Below are positions 24,179-30,985 of a DNA stretch of 33,542 bases, piece after piece. Every line of letters starts with the position of its first letter. Position 1 is the stretch's first letter. The notes under the pieces were generated by a model that was not told the DNA's origin, ran no database searches, and worked only from the letters and a program-made list of their open reading frames with translations. A program made the translations under genes and the position numbers. The DNA is from Caenicola sp034331105 (GTDB lineage: Bacteria > Synergistota > Synergistia > Synergistales > Synergistaceae), in NCBI GenBank assembly GCA_034331105.1, contig JAXQGB010000017.1, positions 1-33,542 of the forward strand, read 5' to 3'.

Positions 24179-25848
24179 GCTATCTTCTCCTTCACCATTT
24201 TTTCCAGTTCGTCCAAAGTGAACGGCCGTCCGTCATACTTCAAGATCGTGTCGTCTACGTCTATCCCATGAGCCCTGATCAACCGTACTAATTGTCCGGT
24301 CGCATTATTTTCCACTGCGATCAGCTTTTTAATTCCTCTGATCGCCTCTCTGAAGGCATGTTCAGGAAAGGGCGAAAGCACGATGGGCTGTATCACTTTT
24401 AGTCCCAGTTTTTGCGCGATCTCCACGCAGATGCCCTTTGTGGAACCCCAGCAGAGCAGTGCCGTTGTCTGCTTCTCATCTCCGTAAGTTTTTACTGTCG
24501 GAAAACTCTTCAATTCCTCGGCTAAATATTTTTCCTTGCGCAGCCTTTTGTCCTGCATTTTTTTCGTGACATCGGCATTTTCGGTTGTTATGCCGGACTC
24601 ATCATGTTCATAACCACTCACTTTGATAACGGCATTCTCATTGGGGACAAAGGCCAATGCCGAAACTCCTGTTTTGGTGTCCTCGTAACGCCGATAACCG
24701 GTCGTCCCGTCCCAGAGGTATGGATCGTTTTCTTTTATATCTCCGGTATCATTAACATCAAAATTACTAATACCCTCATTGAGATCCTTATCCGTAAGAA
24801 TTATTGACGGGATCTGGTATTTCCAGGCCAGATCCAAGGCAGTAGCGGACCAGTAATAGGCTTCCTCCAGATCTCCCGGCGCCACAACAAATCGCACAAA
24901 CTCTCCCTGCCCCGCATATAAGGCAAAATGCAGATCACTCTGACAGGAATAAGTCGGCAGGCCGGTGCTGGGTCCCGGTCTCTGACCTAAAACAATAACT
25001 GTCGGCACCTCGCTCATAGCAGAGAGGCTCAGACTTTCCGTCATCAGGCAAAAGCCGCCCCCGGACGTGCCGACCGCCGTCTTTCGCCCTGCATAGGCAA
25101 AACCGAGAGCCATTAAGATCACGCTGAGTTCATTTTCAGGATGGACTACTTTTAAGGAGAATTCGCTTGCCTGTTCGGCAAGAAAATGTAAAAGTGCCGT
25201 AGTAGGGGTCATGGGATAACTCACATAAACCTCTAATCCACCTTTAATGAGACCCAGCCCCATAGCCTGACTCCCGGAGATAAACGGCAATATATCCTGG
25301 ACCGGAGGCTGAATGCTCTCCATAAGCTCTGACGCTTCATAACCTTTTTTAGCAATCCTTATGTTTGTATCTATACCTTTTGTGAAATTTTCCCTGAGGA
25401 CCTTTTCCAACAGCTCTATTTTTATGCCGACTGCCTTTGCGAAGGCACCGATCAAACAAGTGTTGCGCATGATCTCAGGAGCATTCTCTTCTTTGACAAG
25501 TTTTACGGTTGGTATCGCTAACGTTCGGATTTGCTGAGGGAGAGCGGCCTCTTTGAGGATTTCAGAATCGCATATGACTTTGCCGCTGTCGCCCAGGCGC
25601 ATTTTATGCATATCAAGAGTCTCTTTGTTCAGGCCTAAAAGAAAATCTATTCTGTTTCGATGGGCAGTTATCTTTGTTTGTGCAGCCCTTATTATGGAAA
25701 AGGTATGCCCTCCCCGGATCAGCGATGGATAATCGTGGTAGATATAGACACGATATCCGTTTTGATTGAGGAGATCTCCCAATACCAGCGCAGATTTATC
25801 AACGCCGGAACCGGCACTGCCTCCTATCAAAATAGAAAAATCCTGCAT
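24175..25848 (-). CDS. 2-oxoacid:ferredoxin oxidoreductase, fused gamma-alpha subunit
   Basis: The 557-aa protein joins the gamma domain (about 1-190, opening with ILIGGSAGSGVDKSALVLGDLL and containing YPSLIRGGHTFSIIR) to the alpha domain (from about 200, ISGSQAMGLGLIKGGLEVYVSYPMTPTT, then HPENELSVILMALGFAYAG and GTSGGGFCLMTE). A C-terminal transketolase-like domain follows (LCWGSTKGICVEIA, IQPIVLSPFPE). No ferredoxin-like delta domain is present, so an external carrier is needed. ATG at 25848 is chosen over the longer frame, because the upstream codons overlap the rubredoxin gene and GGAGGGAGAG precedes this start. It lies 28 bases after rubredoxin and four bases into beta. Confidence 0.92.
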   Translation of the reverse strand: MQDFSILIGGSAGSGVDKSALVLGDLLNQNGYRVYIYHDYPSLIRGGHTFSIIRAAQTKITAHRNRIDFLLGLNKETLDMHKMRLGDSGKVICDSEILKEAALPQQIRTLAIPTVKLVKEENAPEIMRNTCLIGAFAKAVGIKIELLEKVLRENFTKGIDTNIRIAKKGYEASELMESIQPPVQDILPFISGSQAMGLGLIKGGLEVYVSYPMTPTTALLHFLAEQASEFSLKVVHPENELSVILMALGFAYAGRKTAVGTSGGGFCLMTESLSLSAMSEVPTVIVLGQRPGPSTGLPTYSCQSDLHFALYAGQGEFVRFVVAPGDLEEAYYWSATALDLAWKYQIPSIILTDKDLNEGISNFDVNDTGDIKENDPYLWDGTTGYRRYEDTKTGVSALAFVPNENAVIKVSGYEHDESGITTENADVTKKMQDKRLRKEKYLAEELKSFPTVKTYGDEKQTTALLCWGSTKGICVEIAQKLGLKVIQPIVLSPFPEHAFREAIRGIKKLIAVENNATGQLVRLIRAHGIDVDDTILKYDGRPFTLDELEKMVKEKIA

Positions 25849-25876
25849 TTTTATCTCTCCCTCCTCTCCCTGTTGT

Positions 25877-26038
25877 TTAGTCTTCTTTAACAAAATCGCT
25901 TTTCGGGACACCACAGACGGGGCATCTCCAAGTGTCTGGTATGTTCTCAAATGCGGTTCCCGGATCTATCCCCTGTGTATCGTCTCCCACAGCGGGGTCA
26001 TAAATATAATCACAGACTGTGCATCTATATTTTGTCAT
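25877..26038 (-). CDS. Rubredoxin
   Basis: A 53-aa protein translated from ATG at 26038 with GGGAGGTGAA just upstream. It has the two CxxC knuckles that hold the single iron: YRCTVCDYIYDPAVGD (Cys6, Cys9) and WRCPVCGVPKSDF (Cys39, Cys42). The DPG and aromatic positions are standard. Rubredoxin is a small one-electron carrier in anaerobes, often serving oxygen or superoxide reductases. As first gene of the cluster, ahead of the OFOR subunits and hemerythrin-like gene, it could accept OFOR electrons or serve oxygen detoxification. It is easily missed by length filters because a longer overlapping frame covers it. Confidence 0.95.
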   Translation of the reverse strand: MTKYRCTVCDYIYDPAVGDDTQGIDPGTAFENIPDTWRCPVCGVPKSDFVKED

Positions 26039-26185
26039 TTCTTCACCTCCCTGTTGTTTAGTTTATTTTTACAGAATTATTTGATAATTTTGAATATTCT
26101 TACAGAGAAGGTATCACATCATTAATTGCTTATCAAGGGTGGACAAACTGAAAAAGCACCATTTTTTATGAGTGACAATCTCTTC

Positions 26186-26556
26186 TTAAACTATCAGGAT
26201 ATTCTTTCTTTCGCAGCTATATGGCAATTTTCTTCTTTTTAAACGGAGAGTGCATCCGCGGGGAATTGTCGCGTCTGCGCGACGGGGAATTTGCGAGAAA
26301 TACACTCGTGGTGAATTTGCAGCAAAGATCACGCTGCGGAGAATTAATGATTTAAGGGCCAATTTACTGTGACCGGGCTTGTCGCAAATTCTCCGCGATG
26401 CGAAGCGATGCAAGTTCTCCGGCGGATGCAGTCTTCACCTGTCTTTAGCAATTGTTTCACTACCGCTTCACCACTGTTTCACGCGACCATATTTGTCGCA
26501 GTTTCACAATTGTAAAAGCTGCTTGCCGGGCGGACGCGCCCCTGTCCGCTTAATCC
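26186..26556. repeat. Dispersed mosaic repeat, long copy B
   Basis: Holds the same ordered blocks as the 22.2-22.5 kb copy: ATCCGCGGGGAATTGTCGC (26254-26272), GAGAAATACACTCGTGGTGA...GATCACGCTGCGG (about 26295-26339), GCAAATTCTCCGCG and GTTTCACTACCGCTTCAC (26454-26471). It ends with GCGGAC...GTCCGCTTAATCC. The 26039-26185 stretch before it is AT-rich and presumably carries the rubredoxin promoter, though no convincing hexamer pair was found. Confidence 0.75.
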
Positions 26557-26562
26557 TTGCTG

Positions 26563-26586
26563 TATAATGTTAGGAAGGGGAGGTGT
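26563..26586 (+). promoter_or_regulatory. -10 box and ribosome site for the nucleotidyltransferase gene
   Basis: TATAAT at 26563-26568 lies just past the edge of a dispersed repeat, followed by GGGGAGGTGT before two closely spaced ATG codons. No good -35 hexamer is seen at the expected distance inside the repeat. Confidence 0.35.
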
Positions 26587-26592
26587 ATGCCT

Positions 26593-27126
26593 ATGGATCT
26601 TAAAGATATTTCGACCAAAAGGTTAAACGACATTGAAAAGAAGATCTTTTTTCTTGCATGGCTCAATGAGCAGATAAAGGCGACGGAGAACACTTTCTTT
26701 CCGATCCTTGTCGGGGGCAGCGCGGTCCAGCTGTATACGGGAGGCCATTATGCTTCTTTAGATATGGATATTGTCCTTGAAAACATTTCAACAGTCGTTG
26801 GCATACTGGAAGCAAACGGTTTTTCAAAGATAGGAAAACAGTACTACTCGAAAGAATATGACCTTCTTGTGGAATTCTTCGGCGGGCCTGCCCCTGCTAA
26901 AATAAACAGGCTTAAATATGGCGAACAGTTTGTCCTCGTTACCTCTCTCGAAGAGATAATCATTGACAGGCTGAATGCCGCAAAATGGTCGAATATTTCA
27001 AAAGATTTTGAATGGGTCTGTGTAATGATCTCAAGCAACAATATTATGAAGCTTGATATTGACTATCTAAAAAAGAGAGCTATCGAGGAAGATATCGAAG
27101 ATTTCCTTGCAAGACTTTTGATTTGA
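26593..27126 (+). CDS. Nucleotidyltransferase-fold protein (DUF6036/AbiEii-like)
   Basis: The 177-aa protein has the minimal nucleotidyltransferase signature: VGGSAVQLYTGG followed by LDMDIVL (Gly-Ser, then Asp-x-Asp). A middle domain with EFFGGPAPAKI follows, then the EEIIIDRL motif seen in DUF6036-like and AbiEii-like proteins; a C-terminal helical part ends in DIEDFLARLLI. Such small stand-alone enzymes are often toxins or nucleotide-modifying proteins in toxin-antitoxin-like pairs. ATG at 26593 is preferred because GGAGG lies 8-9 bases upstream; the ATG at 26587 is too close. An 87-aa gene follows after 9 bases. The plus-strand orientation breaks the minus-strand run, and repeats bound the pair, suggesting acquisition. 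Activity is not proven. Confidence 0.75.
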   Translation: MDLKDISTKRLNDIEKKIFFLAWLNEQIKATENTFFPILVGGSAVQLYTGGHYASLDMDIVLENISTVVGILEANGFSKIGKQYYSKEYDLLVEFFGGPAPAKINRLKYGEQFVLVTSLEEIIIDRLNAAKWSNISKDFEWVCVMISSNNIMKLDIDYLKKRAIEEDIEDFLARLLI

Positions 27127-27135
27127 GGTGAAGCT

Positions 27136-27399
27136 ATGGATAACGACTTGATCAATGAGATCGATTTCAATGATATAAAACTTTCTCCGGAAGTAAAATT
27201 AAAGCTTCCGGGGCGTCGTGTTCTTTCAAGCAGGCCGTGGAGCGAGGAACAGATGCAGGTGTTTATAGAACGGCAAAAACATGTGCCGGATATCCTTGCC
27301 AAAAAGGGCATAGAAATAGTCGATTCGATCCCATATGAGCAGCTCAAGGAAGAATGGGCCCGGGGAGATCACAGTTCCCTCTTTCCGAAGGAGAAGTGA
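27136..27399 (+). CDS. Small protein paired with the nucleotidyltransferase
   Basis: The 87-aa hydrophilic protein has no transmembrane segment. The N-terminus is acidic (MDNDLINEIDFNDIK) and the C-terminal half contains WSEEQMQVFIERQKHVPDI. I do not recognise a family. GAGGTGAAGCT precedes the ATG, and the gene lies 9 bases after the nucleotidyltransferase, so the two are an operon. An antitoxin-like or substrate-adaptor role is possible but is inference from arrangement only. Confidence 0.65.
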   Translation: MDNDLINEIDFNDIKLSPEVKLKLPGRRVLSSRPWSEEQMQVFIERQKHVPDILAKKGIEIVDSIPYEQLKEEWARGDHSSLFPKEK

Positions 27400-27486
27400 G
27401 GCAGGCGGAGACTGCATCCGCCGGGCAAGCGATCAGTAAAGGCTGGCGGTGACTGCGTCCGCCCGGCAAGCAATCGGCGAGCAGAT
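27400..27486. repeat. Dispersed mosaic repeat, copy with two GGCAAGC blocks
   Basis: Two tandem-like units, GGCAGGCGGAGACTGCATCCGCC and GGCTGGCGGTGACTGCGTCCGCC, separated by GGCAAGCGATCAGTAAA. They match the 26-130 and 22.2 kb copies. It follows the paired small gene directly. Confidence 0.65.
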
Positions 27487-27537
27487 GTCAGAACCAGAGA
27501 CCCAAGCCTTTTATCGTCTTCCCGGTATGACTCTGAG

Positions 27538-27611
27538 CCGGGATCCAGTGTCTTCGAATTAAGTCTATCACTAGATTTATGAGCCCTAAAACCCGAGTCA
27601 CTGGATCCCGG
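27538..27611. repeat. Inverted repeat at the left IS boundary
   Basis: CCGGGATCCAGTG (27538-27550) and CACTGGATCCCGG (27599-27611) are perfect 13-bp arms 48 bases apart. The right arm overlaps the left end of the IS. It resembles a REP-like palindrome into which the IS may have inserted. Confidence 0.6.
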
Positions 27612-27657
27612 GGGTGCGGACAAAATCTTAGACTTTTTTTCAGTCAGGAGGATGTCC

Positions 27658-28182
27658 GTGTATACGAGAGAAGAACGCATGAAAGCAGTAGCTCTTTACA
27701 TCAAGCACAAAAAGAACGCTACTCCGGTAATCAGAGCGCTTGGTTATCCAGAAAACGCGTCATTATCAAGATGGTATAAGATCTACATGAAGGAAAAGGA
27801 AACAGGCATATTACATGACAAATTATTCTGGCTTTTGAAATACCCTTTGGAAAAGAGAAAGTATGCCGTAGACTGTTGTCGAAAGAACGGATGGAACTTC
27901 ACAAAGACGGTCAGAGAGATAGGATTCCCCTGTGACAAGACATTAAAGCTTTGGTGCTATGAATTGGCTCCTGGAAAATGCAATCACCAGGTTGGGAAAA
28001 GATACACCCTTGAGGAAAAGATGCGAGCAGCAGAAACCTTTCATTTTAGAGAATGCAGTTCTTACGAAGTTTCCGCCAGGCTTGGAATACATAGAGCCAC
28101 CCTATATAAATGGCAAAACGAGCTTCTTGGGAAGGAGGGCAAGGCTGAGATGGCTGAGCAAAAAAACAGAAGAGCCTTCTAA
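27658..28182 (+). CDS. IS3-family OrfA, helix-turn-helix protein
   Basis: About 174 aa with repeated helix-turn-helix units: REERMKAVALYIKHKKNATPVIRALGY, YAVDCCRKNGWNFTKTVREIGFP and EEKMRAAETFHFRECSSYEVSARLGI then HRATLYKWQNELLG. These recognise the IS ends. GTG at 27658 is preferred because AGGAGG lies 6 bases before it; the ATG at 27652 directly abuts AGGAGG. The gene ends just after an A7 run (28160-28166) that marks the overlap with orfB. Confidence 0.85.
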   Translation: MYTREERMKAVALYIKHKKNATPVIRALGYPENASLSRWYKIYMKEKETGILHDKLFWLLKYPLEKRKYAVDCCRKNGWNFTKTVREIGFPCDKTLKLWCYELAPGKCNHQVGKRYTLEEKMRAAETFHFRECSSYEVSARLGIHRATLYKWQNELLGKEGKAEMAEQKNRRAF

Positions 28183-29194
28183 AAGCAACGAGGAACTCTT
28201 ATCGGAGATAGAGCTGCTTAAGAAGGAAATAAAGAGACTGAAACTGCATAATGATGTGCTTGAGGCAACAGCAGAGATAATAAAAAAAGGCCCAGGCGTC
28301 GACAGGAAGAATCTGACGAATAAAGAGAAAACACTCCTGATCGACGCCCTCAGAAAAGAACATCCATTAAGCGACCTCATCGATCATACAGGGATAAAAC
28401 GCAGCACATTCTTTTATCATCTCAAAAGAAAAAGAGAACAGCCGGAAGACAGGCATGTCATGATCAAAGAGAGGATCATAGAAATATTTGAAGAAAGCAG
28501 AAGGTCATATGGCTATCGCAGGATCCACGCAGAACTCGGACGTGAAGGAAAAAGGATATCTGAGAAGATAGTAAGAGTTTTTATGTCGGAAAATGCCCTC
28601 ACCGTATATGGTAAAAACAAGCGGAAATACAGTTCGTACCAAGGTGAAAAAGCTCCTTCCGCAGAAAATATCATTAAGAGAGACTTTCATGCGGAAGCTC
28701 CGAACAGCAAGTGGCTAACAGACATTACAGAATTTCATATACCAACAGGAAAAGTATATCTTTCTCCGGTAATAGACTGTTTTGACGGGATGGCAGTGAG
28801 TTGGACAATAGGAACACACCCTGACTCAGAATTGGCAAACTCGATGCTTGATATGGCCATATCCGAACTTAAGAAGGGCGAACACCCGATAATCCACTCA
28901 GACAGAGGTACTCACTATCGTTGGCCGGGTTGGATATCTCGAACTGAAGAAGCAGGACTGATACGTTCAATGTCCAAAAAGGGCTGTTCACCTGATAATG
29001 CTGCCTGTGAGGGATTCTTCGGCAGGTTGAAAAACGAGATGTTTTACAACAGGACATGGTCTAATGTAAAAGTAGATGAGTTTATAAAGGAATTGGATGA
29101 CTATATGCATTGGTATAATGAAAAAAGGATAAAGATATCGCTGGGGGCAATGAGTCCGTTGGAATATCGGCGAAGTTTAAATTTAGCCGCATAA
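28160..29194 (+). CDS. IS3-family OrfB, DDE transposase
   Basis: The catalytic part starts with a Lys/Glu-rich leucine-zipper helix (LLSEIELLKKEIKRLKLHN). An HTH_21 region follows (RRSYGYRRIHAELG), then the rve integrase core with the DDE triad in WLTDITEF, IIHSDRGTHY and ACEGFFGRLKNEMF. The C-terminus YNEKRIKISLGAMSPLEYR is standard for the family. The frame is open back to 27959 but those codons overlap orfA and are not expected to be used alone. OrfB is in the +1 frame relative to orfA, whereas IS3 elements usually use -1 shifting. It may come from slippage on the A7 run, an unseen internal start, or an indel. Confidence 0.85.
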   Translation, partial: KKTEEPSKSNEELLSEIELLKKEIKRLKLHNDVLEATAEIIKKGPGVDRKNLTNKEKTLLIDALRKEHPLSDLIDHTGIKRSTFFYHLKRKREQPEDRHVMIKERIIEIFEESRRSYGYRRIHAELGREGKRISEKIVRVFMSENALTVYGKNKRKYSSYQGEKAPSAENIIKRDFHAEAPNSKWLTDITEFHIPTGKVYLSPVIDCFDGMAVSWTIGTHPDSELANSMLDMAISELKKGEHPIIHSDRGTHYRWPGWISRTEEAGLIRSMSKKGCSPDNAACEGFFGRLKNEMFYNRTWSNVKVDEFIKELDDYMHWYNEKRIKISLGAMSPLEYRRSLNLAA

Positions 29195-29269
29195 AAAAGT
29201 CCAACAAAATATCCGCACCCCCTCCCCGTTTAGAAGCGTCCGGGGACGACGGTGCTTTTAAATTCTTAT

Positions 29270-29448
29270 TCAAAGTGCCAATTCACCGCAACACGAGCCA
29301 CGCAAAGCGTTGCAAATTCTCCTGCGGATGTACTTCCCGCTAGCCTTGACAACCGTTTAGCGATTGCTCAGCAATTGCTTAGCAATCTCCTGAAAACTAT
29401 CGCTTGCCAACTGCTTGCCGGGCGGACACATCCCCTGTCCGCCCTATC
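29270..29448. repeat. Dispersed mosaic repeat with terminal palindrome
   Basis: Contains CCAATTCACCGC...GCAAATTCTCC, a run of CAATTGCT/TTAGCGATTGCTCAGC units and GGCGGACA...TGTCCGCC, a perfect 8-bp palindrome, at the edge of the next gene. It matches copies near 21.9 and 26.4-26.55 kb in the same orientation, and GGCAAGC units of other copies in reverse. Confidence 0.65.
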
Positions 29449-30061
29449 CCCTCTTCGCTAGGAACTCCTCTGCCTCTTGCAGACTCTTAAAGCCCCGCAG
29501 CTTCAGGCCGTTCTCTACTACTGTCTCGGGGTAGCTTTTGCCTTCTTTTTCAAAGGTGTCGAGGTTCGCTTCGAAAAGCTCCAGGGTCTTTTGCGAGTAG
29601 GTCCAGAGTTCTCCCAGCTCGTAGGTCTCTATTGAGGTCCAGCCGGCGGCGGGTTCCTCCGATGTCCTCAGGGGACGGCCACGGGCGGAGACCCGGGGAT
29701 ATCTGGAGCGGAAAGTCTCGTTCTGCGGAATGATACGGTCGACTATCCGGCGGGCCGTCTGCCTTTTCTCCGGCGAAACAGCAGGGAGGCGGCGGGCTGT
29801 TTCTGTGTTGCTTTCGGGGTCGCTGATGCACATCATGTAGCCGTACTTTTCTGTGAGGGGGTTGCGGCCCTCTTCGTTTGCCCGAACGAGGTCGGCCTTC
29901 CAGCTTTCAAGGAGCGGCAAGGGCCATGCCATGTACTGGCTGCGGCGCATTTTGCTGAAGGTCTCCCAGTTGTCCTGACAGGAGGCGCGGCCGCCTTCGT
30001 TTTCTACCTTGTCGAAGAATTCCCATTCCATTTGTATGATGCTCTCAATGATCTTTTCCAT
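29444..30061 (-). CDS. DUF4125 family protein
   Basis: The 205-aa protein matches DUF4125 by its opening (IIESIIQMEWEFFDKV, then NWETFSKMRRSQYMAW) and the internal LTEKYGYMM segment. Function is unknown. It starts two bases after the DUF4037 stop and is the last gene of a TPR-DUF4037-DUF4125 set. This trio is found together, sometimes fused, in other anaerobes, so they probably act in one pathway or complex. Soluble, with no signal peptide. The C-terminus runs into the palindromic edge of a dispersed repeat, which may have replaced the last few residues. Confidence 0.85.
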   Translation of the reverse strand: MEKIIESIIQMEWEFFDKVENEGGRASCQDNWETFSKMRRSQYMAWPLPLLESWKADLVRANEEGRNPLTEKYGYMMCISDPESNTETARRLPAVSPEKRQTARRIVDRIIPQNETFRSRYPRVSARGRPLRTSEEPAAGWTSIETYELGELWTYSQKTLELFEANLDTFEKEGKSYPETVVENGLKLRGFKSLQEAEEFLAKRG

Positions 30062-30063
30062 GT

Positions 30064-30981
30064 TTATCCCACCGATACTCCAAGTTTTTTGAGATAGTCG
30101 CTCTCGATCCGCTTCATTATCTCCTCTGCCTGAGGCACGAGGAAGGACTCACTGATCGATGAGAGCCCGTCTTCCAGCAATGCGCCTTGGACGCGGCCGC
30201 AGATCGATCCGATCATATCCTTCCGCTCAGCGTCGGGTGCTGTAAAGAGCAAGTCCAGCTCACGCACTGCCTCTGCCAGCCTAGGCAGGGCACGGGCGCT
30301 TCTGAAAGCCCACTTGTAGTAGGGCATGTAGCGTTTGTTTAGGAGATGTATGGCTGAGAGCGCGGCACGGACGAATTCGTCGAGGGCAAGCATCGCAGCC
30401 GGACCGTCTCCGCGCTTCATTATCCTTACATAGTTGTACTGCCCGGCCTGACCCATCGCGAAAACGCGGGCGGCAAGCTTTTTGATCCTCACACCCCCTG
30501 GGTAACAGGGAAGAAGACCTTTGCGGATCCGGGTAAATTCACCAAGGTCATCGCGAAAGACTTCCCCGCTTGTGACTGCGGCAAGAAAGTGCTCCGGAAT
30601 GCGGAACCATGAGGCGTCGTTTGGCGGAACATCAGGGCAGCCGGTTAACTGGGCGTAGAAACGGCTTATCTGCATTACTCCTACACGGGCCGAACCCTGA
30701 GGCGTGGTATTGCGGGAAAAACCCATGAATTCATTTGGCAGGGAGTCGTAGAGCTTCTGCAGTTCGGGCCCGAACGCGGAGAAGTCACCGTCAGTGAGCC
30801 AGAGGCAGCAGCCGGGACCGAAGTCGTGGTCACGCGAGATCTCATCATCGTAACCGAGGCAGTCAGATCCCTGCCCGGCAAGCCCTCCGGCCACACGGCA
30901 GGCTCGTTCGCCGAAGCGCTCCTCTATAGCCGGAGCCACGCACTGCATGTAATATTCTCGGCTGAGCTCAAGTCCCTGCAA
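30064..30981 (-). CDS. DUF4037 family protein, nucleotidyltransferase-like
   Basis: The roughly 305-aa protein carries a nucleotidyltransferase-like signature near its N-terminus: GGLAGQGSDCLGYDDEISRD then HDFG, a Gly-Ser followed 11 residues later by Asp-x-Asp. The segment FSRNTTPQGSARVGVMQI and later helical parts fit DUF4037. Function is unknown; nucleotide transfer is possible by fold. TTG at 30981 is chosen because it puts Met directly before QGLELSREYY, the usual start of the family, and AGGAG lies upstream; the frame is open to a TTG at 31014 that overlaps the TPR gene. Confidence 0.85.
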   Translation of the reverse strand: MQGLELSREYYMQCVAPAIEERFGERACRVAGGLAGQGSDCLGYDDEISRDHDFGPGCCLWLTDGDFSAFGPELQKLYDSLPNEFMGFSRNTTPQGSARVGVMQISRFYAQLTGCPDVPPNDASWFRIPEHFLAAVTSGEVFRDDLGEFTRIRKGLLPCYPGGVRIKKLAARVFAMGQAGQYNYVRIMKRGDGPAAMLALDEFVRAALSAIHLLNKRYMPYYKWAFRSARALPRLAEAVRELDLLFTAPDAERKDMIGSICGRVQGALLEDGLSSISESFLVPQAEEIMKRIESDYLKKLGVSVG

Positions 30982-30985
30982 GGCG

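Larger units (their letters stand above)
27610..29222 (+). mobile_element. IS3-family insertion sequence
   Basis: A 1.6-kb element with orfA and orfB and terminal inverted repeats. The left end (27610-27639, GGGGGTGCGGACAAAATC...GACTTTTTT) and the reverse complement of the right end (29193-29222, GGGGGTGCGGATATTTTG...GACTTTTTT) agree at about 24 of 30 positions. TCCC flanks both ends (27606-27609 and 29223-29226), a possible 4-bp target duplication, though the G/C-rich edge makes the exact border uncertain. Both genes read through with no internal stop, so it may still be mobile if orfA and orfB can be joined. Confidence 0.85.

Noticed and set aside
25848..25950. Longer N-terminus for the OFOR alpha subunit
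   Set aside because: The extra 34 codons overlap the rubredoxin gene in another frame; the ribosome site and the conserved start favour 25848.
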